Assembly: GCA_015183035.1 (NCBI GenBank)
Contig: JACZZP010000014.1
Location: 1,736,001-1,800,000, forward strand
Source of the DNA: Meloidogyne chitwoodi
Taxonomy: Eukaryota > Nematoda > Chromadorea > Rhabditida > Meloidogynidae
DNA length: 64,000 bases
Direction of reading: 5' to 3'
The notes under the pieces are model-generated. The model was not told the DNA's origin and searched no databases. It worked only from the letters and a program-made list of their open reading frames with translations. Position numbers and translations under genes: made by a program. Shown here one piece after another: positions 56,101 to 64,000 of this stretch. Every line of letters begins with the position of its first letter. Position 1 is the first letter of the stretch.

Positions 56101-59100
56101 AATAAAAATAATAAATTGATATATAAATAAAACAGCTTGAAATATTTTGGATAAAATTTTATTTAATAAAAAAATAAATTCTGATTTTTTAATTTGTTTT
56201 TTTAGATGTTTTAATGTTTCTATTTCTAGTTTTGTTTTTCTGATTATATGAATATGTTTTTCTGATTTTGTTTTTATTTTTCCTTGTTTTAGATGTTTTT
56301 CTGATTATATGTTTTTCTGATTTTGTTATATTAAAGTTTTTATTTTTGATGTTTTAATTTTATTTTGATTATGTTTACTCACTCTTCTCTATATATTTTC
56401 TCTTTTCTTCTGGTTTTTCCAATTATTTTATTTATTTAATTTTTTTTTTTTTGAACACTTTTTTTTTAAAGAGAAAATATCCCATTAATTTCTGAAATTT
56501 ATTCTGGCCATTTTTTATTTTATCCCTAGAGATTTTCTAGGTTTTAAGCAACTTATATTTTCTCTTATTTTTGAATTCATCATCTTTTCTAAATTATTTT
56601 TTTTTCTGAAATTTATTTTAAAAGAGATAGACAAATATTTAGGATATTTTTGGTAATTTTTGAATATTTTGAAATTTAAAATTTTTTGAATTTTGATATT
56701 TTTTTCTATTTTTTGAGTAAAATTCCCCCTTTTATAGGAAAACAATATATCCACATTATTTCCCTTTTCAATCCACTTGGCATTTTTTGCAATAAAGCTA
56801 ATTTAGTGGAAAGCATTTTGCGCGTAGTACACCCTCCCCTTAACTTTTTTTGTTTCAATTAAATTTTCTATACGTACACAATTTAATAAAATTGCCAAAA
56901 AATATTTTTTTATTTTATCCTCTTTTTTCTTATTATAAAAAAGACAAAAAAATATTCTTATTTTTGTTGCCAAAAATATTTAATAAAAATTTTGCGACGT
57001 CAATGACTATTTTTAAATAAATTTATTTATTTTTTTTCTTACAAGAGGAAATGCTTAATATAAAATTAAAAATTAATTACCTAATTATTTATATATTTTT
57101 TTCCTATTTTTTCTTATTTTATTAAAGTATTTCTTCCACTTATCCTTTTAGAGTTTATTTATTTATATTTAATTTTCTCTTTTGCTAAGTGATAGTGTGG
57201 TGTAGTGGTTAACGCTTCGGATTTGCAAAGCAGCATGAGTTTGAAGCGCTGTGGTTCGATTCCGGTCGTCTTCTTTTCATTTTATTTCTTTCCCATTCCT
57301 TCCTTTTACATTAAATTTGGTCATTATACGTTTTTAAAATTAAAAAATTTTTTTTTTTAATTTTTTTCAGTTAATTTCTTCAAATAATTCTTCTTCTTCT
57401 ACTACTACTCCATCAAATAATAATAATAATTTTATTAATTCAAATAATCGAATACGTTCAAGTAGCACTAGCAGTGGAGGGAACAGTGTTAAAAGTGTTA
57501 TTAATAATAATTTAATTTCAACAAACAATCTTGGAACAGCAATAATTTCAAAAGAGTCAAAACAACCTTCTTGTTTTGATTCAAAGATGGCACATGTTAT
57601 TGATGTTGAGGTTTTTTTATTATTTTTAAAAGAGCAATTTTTTATTTTAAAAAATTATTATAAGGGGTAGATTTGTGTTATTAAATTAATTAAAATTAAA
57701 ACAATTTTTTAAATATTTATTTTTTTTAATTTTTTTTTTTGGGTATTTTTAAATTATTTTACTTATATTTTAATTAAAAAAATTTTTTTTTTTTTCAGGT
57801 AGGACAGCCTTGTTCAAAAATGGCAGTTTGTAATTGTTATGGGTTTAGACCTCATACTTGGAGGTTAGTTATTTTTTAAAAATTAAAAAATTAAGTATGT
57901 TTTTGATTATTTTTATTCTTTAAATTTGTGCTTTTTTCCTAAAAAAATATTTTAAATTTTTTTATTTTTCTCTTTTCTTTTTCTTTATTTTTTTCAAAAA
58001 ATAAAGCCAAAATTCATGCAAAAAAATATTTATTTATTTTTTCCCTTTAATAATATTATATACACATTTTTCTCATTTGCAAAGCTTTTTATCGCCTCAT
58101 TTCCACTCTATGATTAGTAATAAATGCAAAGAAAAATGAGGCTAAAAATAAGATAAAAAAATAAAATATTTTCTTCTAAAAAGAAATAAGCCAAAAAAGG
58201 CTGTGGCGTGTTGCAAAAAATAAAATATATAAATTTATTTTCCACCACATTAAAGGGCAGAGGGTCATACATTTTTTTTGTGCCATAAAAAGATCGGTCA
58301 CCCGTCAAAATAATTTGGAAATAAAAATGAAAGAAAAATAATATATAAAAACATTTTTGGACCACACTCATTTTACCTTCTCAAACATTTTTTAAGACTC
58401 TTAAAGCAGAGACACTAAAAATATATAACTAGCAAAAATATAAGCTTATTTTCTCTCTTTTTATAATTAAGCTTGCTGCTTGATGCTTTTTCTCTTTTCT
58501 ATTAAAAACTTTTTTCTTTTAATGTTTTTCCTTTCTTCTGTTTTTCTTCTGGTTTTCTAGCTTGTAAAAGGCGCAAACAAACAAAACAACTCTTCTGTTT
58601 TCTTCTGGTTTTCTAAAAAGCAAACAAATAAAACAACTGCTAAAAGCGCTATCTTTACTTTTCTCTTCTTTTCACCTATTTTCCGTATTTTCTTTTTTTC
58701 CGGAAAAAAATGTTTTTCTCTATTTAAAGTTTATTTAATAATGTTTTTGTTACTTTTAATTGTTGTCACTTCTTTTCCTTTTTATGTTAGAGAGTAGTAG
58801 AAAATATTTAAATATTTTAACTACTTATTATGATTTTTGAGGCACGTGTTTGTATTAAAAAAATTAATAAATATTTTTTTTATTTTTTATTAAAAAATAA
58901 AAAATTGCATGAAGAATATTTAAAACAAAATTTAATATTTTCTTAATTATCTTCTTAAAGATGATTTATATTTAATTCTGTACTCTTGTGTACTTTTTTT
59001 CTAAACAATTAACTTTTGTACTATAGTGTAGAGTGTCTCTCTTTCCTATTCTTTACTCTTCTTTCCTTGTTTATTTCATTTAATTTTTGTTTTGTTTTTG

Positions 59101-62100
59101 TAGTGTCTGGTTTAAGTTTTGTTCCGGAAACTTTTTAAGTTTCTCTTAACAAGTTAGACACGTAAGTTTCTCTATTTATTTGTTTTTAGATAATTCACTT
59201 AATTGTTCTTTCTGATTAATCCATATGTTTTTAATTAATTTTTACTTCCCTTTTTTTTAACGTCAATCTTCTGAACTTTTATAGGTAAAATATATATTTT
59301 ATTTGTGTTCTTTTTCTCTCTAAACTATAACTATTTTTTAATTTTACTTGTGTCTTTTATTTTTAATTTATTATTTTTCAATAAATCAACATTTGCTGTT
59401 TTTAAACTTTTTTTTTAAATAGATTTGACATAAAAAATTTAAAAAAAAATTAAATAACAACAAAATGGCGGATAAATAGCCACAAAATTATATTATATTT
59501 TATTTATTTTTTTTTGCTGAGAAAGAGTGTTTTTCTCTTCCCTTTAAATGCCGTCATCTTCTTCTTTTTATAAATCATCAAATAATAAATTTAATAAAAT
59601 TTTTGATTTAAAAAATTTTGAATTTTTTTGCTTTTCTCAAAATAAGGGAATCAAAAACAAAAAGTTAATTAATAAAATACCCTCTTTTTCTGTTAACAAA
59701 AATAATTGTGGAATGTTGCAGGTCGATAGAGCTTTGTAAGTGAAGAAATTAATTTATTTATTTTTTTTTATTTATTTATTTTATTTTTAAATATTTTTTT
59801 TTTTTTTATTTTATTAATTAATTAATTTTATTTATTTTTTTATTTTTTAAATATTTTATTTTTTTATTTTATTTATTTTTTTATTTATTTTATTTTTAAA
59901 TATTTTATTTTTTTATTTTATTAATTAATTAATTTTATTTATTTTTTTATTTTTTAAATATTTTATTTTTTTATTTTATTAATTATTTTTTTATTTATTT
60001 ATTTATTAAAAAAATAATAATTTTTGGATTTGTGGAAATGCTGAATTTTTGGGGATTATTCTTTGCGGAATCTCGTCCTTCATAACGACTTTTTATTAAA
60101 AATTTATTTTTTTTATAAAATTAAATTATTTGTTAAATTAATAAAAATATTTATGGAATTTAAAAAAAAAATTTTTTTTTGTTTAATTTTTCCCTTTTTT
60201 ATAAACAAAAAGGCACGCGATATTCCCTTTTATTTTTTAAAATAAAAAAAATATATTTTATTTTATTTTGAAATATTATTTAATTTTTAGCTATTTTTAG
60301 CTTCTTTTTTTTTTGTGTTTATTTTTCATGTAATAATTTTTACCATTTTTCCTTCTATTTTTGATTTATTATGCCTATCCCTTTTTTTAATATTTTTATT
60401 TTAAACAATTCCTTCTTTAATCCCTCTGGAATTTTTTCTTATTTATTTGTTTGTTTTTTATTTCTTATTTATTTGTTTGTTTATTTGTTTGTTTATTTGT
60501 TTGTTTATTTGTTTGTTTATTTGTTTGTTTATTTGTTTATTTGTTTGTTTATTTGTTTGTTTATTTGTTTGTTTATTTGTTTGCTTATTTGTTTGTTTAT
60601 TTGTTTGTTTATTTGTTTGTTTATTTGTTTGTTTATTTGTTTGTTTATTTGTTTGTTTATTTGTTTGTTTATTTGTTTGTTTATTTGTTTGCTTATTTGT
60701 TTGTTTATTTGTTTGTTTATTTGTTTGTTTATTTGTTTGTTTATTTGTTTGTTTATTTGTTTGTTTATTTGTTTGTTTATTTGTTTGTTTATTTGTTTGT
60801 TTATTTTTTTGTTTTTTATTTGTTTTTTATTTTTAAAAATTATATTTAAATTTTAACTTTTTTTTAAATTTCTATTTTTAATTTTAACTTTTTATTTTAA
60901 TTTTTGACATATTTCTAAATTAAGAGACTCTTTAAAAATTTATATTTTTTTGTTTCTATAAATATTTTTAACAAATTTTTTTTTTTTAAATTTAATAAAA
61001 ATACACTTGTATATTTGTATCATTTTTCTCCATAAATAAAAAATAAATATTTTTATTTTTTTTTAATTATTTTTATTATTTTTTAAAACGGCCAGAATAA
61101 GCCCTTCTCAAAGAAAAAAATTTAAATTTTTTTTCTTATCTGTCAATCTTTTCTTTTTTATTTATTTATTTATTTATTTTTCAATCTCTCCTTTTTTGGA
61201 GTGCATTTTCTTTTTTCCTCTCATTTTCCCAAAAGTGTGTTGGGGGGAAAGGAAGGAATTGAGACTTGTGATTTATTTTTATTTTATTTTTTAAATTCTA
61301 TTTTTTTAAATTTTTCTTTTTCATTTTTTGGTTTATTTATATTTTTGTATTATTTATTTTTTTGTCAAATATATTTTTTTATATTTTTTTATTATTTTTT
61401 TTTTGTGGACTTTTTTTGTATTTTTGTTGTTGTCAATATATTTAATATTCTTCTAATTTTCTCTTCTTTTATTTTATTTATTTTTCATTTATTTTTTAAA
61501 TTCTCTAAATATTCATTTTTTAAAAATATCAATAATATTTTTTTTTAATTCTAAAAATTTTGAAAAAAAAATTTTTTTTTAATTTTTAATATTTTTTAAT
61601 AAAATAAATATAAATTTTATGTAAATTATTTTGGTTAAATTAAAAAAAGGAAAAATTAAAAAGTTTCATTTTCTATTTATTTTTTAATTAAAAAAAAAAA
61701 ATAATTTTTTAATTAGAAAAGTTTGTGTTCATTGCAAGTGTGATAGAAGCGACCACGAACTTGGTGGAAATCAAGCTTTAAATGTTTATGAAAGATTAGG
61801 AATTAAACCAACATCTGTTGAAATGGCTAAAGTTTTAATGCAACAACAACAAAAACAGAAAAACCAACAACAAACATCAACAAATAATTCTGATAATGTT
61901 TCTTCTGTTATTGGATCAACTGGGCATGGATATGTTTGGGTCCCCCCAGGAATTGGACGCCTTAAAGTAAGGGGAAAAACATTCTGTTTCTGTTTTTTAA
62001 TTTCTGTTTTTTGTAAAAGTTTTCTTTCGACTCTTTAACGTGGGTCTATAAAATACGTATTTTAAAATATTTTTAGGACTTAAAAAGTTTAAAAAAATTT

Positions 62101-64000
62101 TTTAAAAATTATTTTTAGGTAGAAGAATATATGTCTCAATTACCCAATCATATAATTCCAAGATTAAATAGTATTGGAGAAAAAAATCGTGAACGACAAT
62201 TAATGATCCAATTACCCCGTCAAGACTTATCTATTGCTTATTCTAAACATTTGAGAACTCAACAAGAACGCCGTCTTTATGAAGAATTTGTTAATGCAAG
62301 AAATGAAGTTGCTTTGGATATTGGACATATTAATCCAAATATTTCAAAATCTATGGCAAGTTTTTTTTATTTGATGTCCAGACTCTAATAGAGTGATTTT
62401 TATTTATTAATTGAATGTTTTTCTGGTTTTCCGATTATTTTGTCTTGCTTTAATGTTTTTCTATTTTTTTGTATTTCTTGTTTTGTTTTAATGTTTTTAG
62501 TTAGATTTTATCTTCTTAATGTTTTTTAGTTTAATTTACTTTTTGTTTGTGGTTGTTGTTTTATATTCTGAATTTGTTTTTCTGGTTTTTAAATGTCTTG
62601 TCTTATTTTTATGTTTTTAAATTATATTCCTATGTTTTTCTGATTTTTGTCGGTTTAAAGTTTATTTTTTATTCTTTAATGTTTTAATTTTATTCTGTTT
62701 TTTCTTTGTTTTAAATGTTTCTAGTTTTGTTTTGATGTTATTATTAAATATATATATTTTAAAGGAATGTCGAAAATGTAAAGGAATTATTGAACGTAAT
62801 GAAATGGCTGTTATAGCACCAAAATTGGGTGAAAATACTGGATGGCATGCTGCTTGTTTTGTTTGTTATACTTGTGAACAGGTTAATTATATTTATTAAA
62901 AAAACTTTTAAGATCTTAAAATAAATCTTTTAGAAATACTTTAATTATCCCAATTTTAAAATATTTATTAAAAAAATAAAAATTAATTTTATTATTTTTT
63001 TCTTTATAGTTACTTGTCGATCTTACTTATTGTGTTAGAGACGAAAAAGTTTACTGTGAGCGCCATTTTGCTGAATTACATAAACCTAGATGTGCAGCCT
63101 GTGATGAGGTAAGTAAAATATTTTTTTAATAAAAAAATGTCTGGATTTTTTTAAATAGAAAAATAAATTAGAAAAATAACAACTGTTTAGTTTATTTATT
63201 GACTTTATAAAAGTTGTTTTTCTCAAAAATCAAATTTAAAAAATCAAAACTAATAGGGAGTGATTTGTTTTAGTTATAGTAGGAAGTAGTACTCTTTTAC
63301 TCTATTACATGTTTTTTAAATAAATCTACTCTTTATTGTTCAATTCAGATAAATAATAATTCTGGTTTTTATAAATCAAAATTTGTTTGTTTTTCAAATT
63401 CTATTTTTAATTAATGTTTTTGTTTAATTCTGTTAAATCAGAATTTTAATTTAAAAACATTGTTTTTATAAACCTTCTATTTTCAGACCAGAATTTTGTT
63501 TTGTTTCTCTGTTTTCGATAATGTTTTTTGTTTTTAAACAGAATTTTTCAGAATTTTTTCAAAGGGCAACCAATAATAATAAACTTTGTCTGACGCAATA
63601 ACTTTCTTTTATTTTTTTCTCTCTTCTACATTCTATTCAAAAACTTATGTTTTTAATGTTTTTATCTATACTTCTTCATTGTAATCCTCTTCAAAGAAAT
63701 TTAAAAATAAGATGTTGGGGGGAACAACTGACAATTGAGAGCTTTTCGGAAGGAAATGGCTTATTTTTTTAGTTGTTTAAAATGTTTGTTGGGTTATTTC
63801 GGCGCGTAAACACCAATTTCCCTTAAAATTCTTGTTTTTGGTAAATCTTCGACTTCAAAAAAATTTTTTTCTGTCTTCCAACTAAAAAAAAAAGAGGAAG
63901 AATCAATTCCCAATTGTTTTATGATGCTTTTCCTTTTTATTTTATTTGAGGCAAAATGAAAGAAGAAAAAAAGTTCTCCCTTATGGCCACAATTTTTGAC
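53104..64000 (+). CDS. PET-LIM domain protein (LIM-9/limpetin, prickle or testin type), 3' end outside window
   Basis: PET-LIM proteins link actin, muscle dense bodies/M-lines or planar-polarity complexes. Exons run 53104 to about 63109, where a donor is reached; the rest is beyond the window. The N-terminal about 250 residues are Ser/Asn/Gln-rich and low complexity. Then comes a Cys-rich segment ([40 protein letters not shown]), and the PET domain ([51 protein letters not shown]). The first LIM domain is [20 protein letters not shown] with [33 protein letters not shown] and [10 protein letters not shown]. The VDLTYCV…YCERH run suggests the limpetin/LIM-9 branch, but prickle and testin share the layout. 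Introns of about 3.2 kb (54130-57370) and 3.9 kb (57865-61717) contain low-complexity arrays. Confidence 0.85.
57190..57272 (+). repeat. tRNA-like sequence in PET-LIM intron
   Basis: A-box TGGTGTAGTGG and B-box GGTTCGATTCC are both excellent, with GCGCTTC/GAAGCGC pairing between them. The acceptor stem and T-stem do not pair properly and the anticodon loop would be too long, so I read it as a tRNA-derived repeat or an unusual tRNA pseudogene. Confidence 0.5.
59750..60010. repeat. A/T low-complexity array, about 108-bp period
   Basis: A block containing TTAATTAATTAATTTTATTT then TTTTAAATATTTTATTTT appears near 59810 and again near 59918, inside an almost pure A/T stretch in a PET-LIM intron. 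Confidence 0.6.
60437..60812 (+). repeat. 12-bp satellite TTTGTTTGTTTA
   Basis: About 30 near-perfect copies of TTTGTTTGTTTA (two units read TTTGCTTA). Because 12 is divisible by three and the unit has no stop in any plus-strand frame, three overlapping false open frames (60371-60856) appear here. It lies inside the large PET-LIM intron. Confidence 0.95.

Noticed and set aside
57190..57272. Functional tRNA gene
   Set aside because: A- and B-boxes are good but acceptor and T-stems do not pair, and no standard anticodon loop can be drawn.
60371..60856. Three overlapping plus-strand open frames of 129-161 codons
   Set aside because: They are translations of a 12-bp satellite in its three frames, with no non-repeat coding sequence.
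61201..61548. 115-codon Phe/Leu-rich frame
   Set aside because: Low-complexity A/T translation inside an intron of the PET-LIM gene, no similarity.

Overview
The window is eukaryotic, very AT-rich DNA packed with short introns. Genes are compact and lie on both strands. Introns mostly run gt(t/a)…tt(t/a)ag, and several start codons sit just behind a bare polypyrimidine-AG, as expected for spliced-leader acceptors. The proteins (HDA-1, MAG-1, SMU-1, NHR-23/ROR, SMN-1, MOAG-4/SERF, a cuticlin ZP protein) point to a nematode. The base composition and intron style suit a clade IV plant parasite such as Meloidogyne; that genus call is inference. All coding calls were assembled by hand from exon translations and splice sites, and spans run from start codon to stop codon including introns.

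Layout. 0.2-15.7 kb, plus strand: class I histone deacetylase (hda-1), Mago nashi (mag-1), a MATH-BTB adaptor, RIO2 kinase, HPRT, and a cuticlin-type ZP protein. 16.3-22.5 kb, minus strand: SMU-1 splicing factor, preceded by a GRASP Golgi protein. 23.2-24.4 kb, plus: RBM7-like RRM protein. 25.0-27.8 kb, minus: PRP-17/CDC40. 28.7-34.6 kb, plus: a carbonic anhydrase-related protein that has lost zinc ligands, RRP1/Nop52, and eIF3e. 35.7-41.3 kb, minus: NHR-23 (ROR/HR3), with two phase-compatible candidate first exons. 41.3-46.6 kb: mostly non-coding and repeat-rich, with a small secreted protein that may be a neuropeptide precursor and a perfect 263-bp foldback carrying a broken protein tyrosine phosphatase exon. 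46.6-53 kb: a single CCCH-finger protein (minus), TSPO and SMN-1 (plus), and MOAG-4/SERF (minus). 53.1 kb to the end, plus: a PET-LIM protein with multi-kilobase introns, cut by the window edge.

How the genes relate. Three or four same-strand pairs are close enough to be operon candidates: RIO2-HPRT (about 210 bp), RRP1-eIF3e (about 160 bp), TSPO-SMN-1 (about 280 bp), GRASP-SMU-1 (about 350 bp). RNA processing and ribosome functions dominate (MAG-1, SMU-1, PRP-17, RBM7, RRP1, RIO2, eIF3e, SMN). NHR-23 and the ZP cuticlin both belong to moulting and cuticle biology.

Repeats. There are palindromic MITE-like elements, tRNA-derived SINE-like fragments in introns, an AAATCAGAATTTT intronic repeat, a 25-bp minisatellite in an nhr-23 intron, an eight-copy GCAGGCGGAATTAAA motif cluster, and a 12-bp satellite near 60.6 kb. 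No functional tRNA, rRNA or CRISPR array was found.
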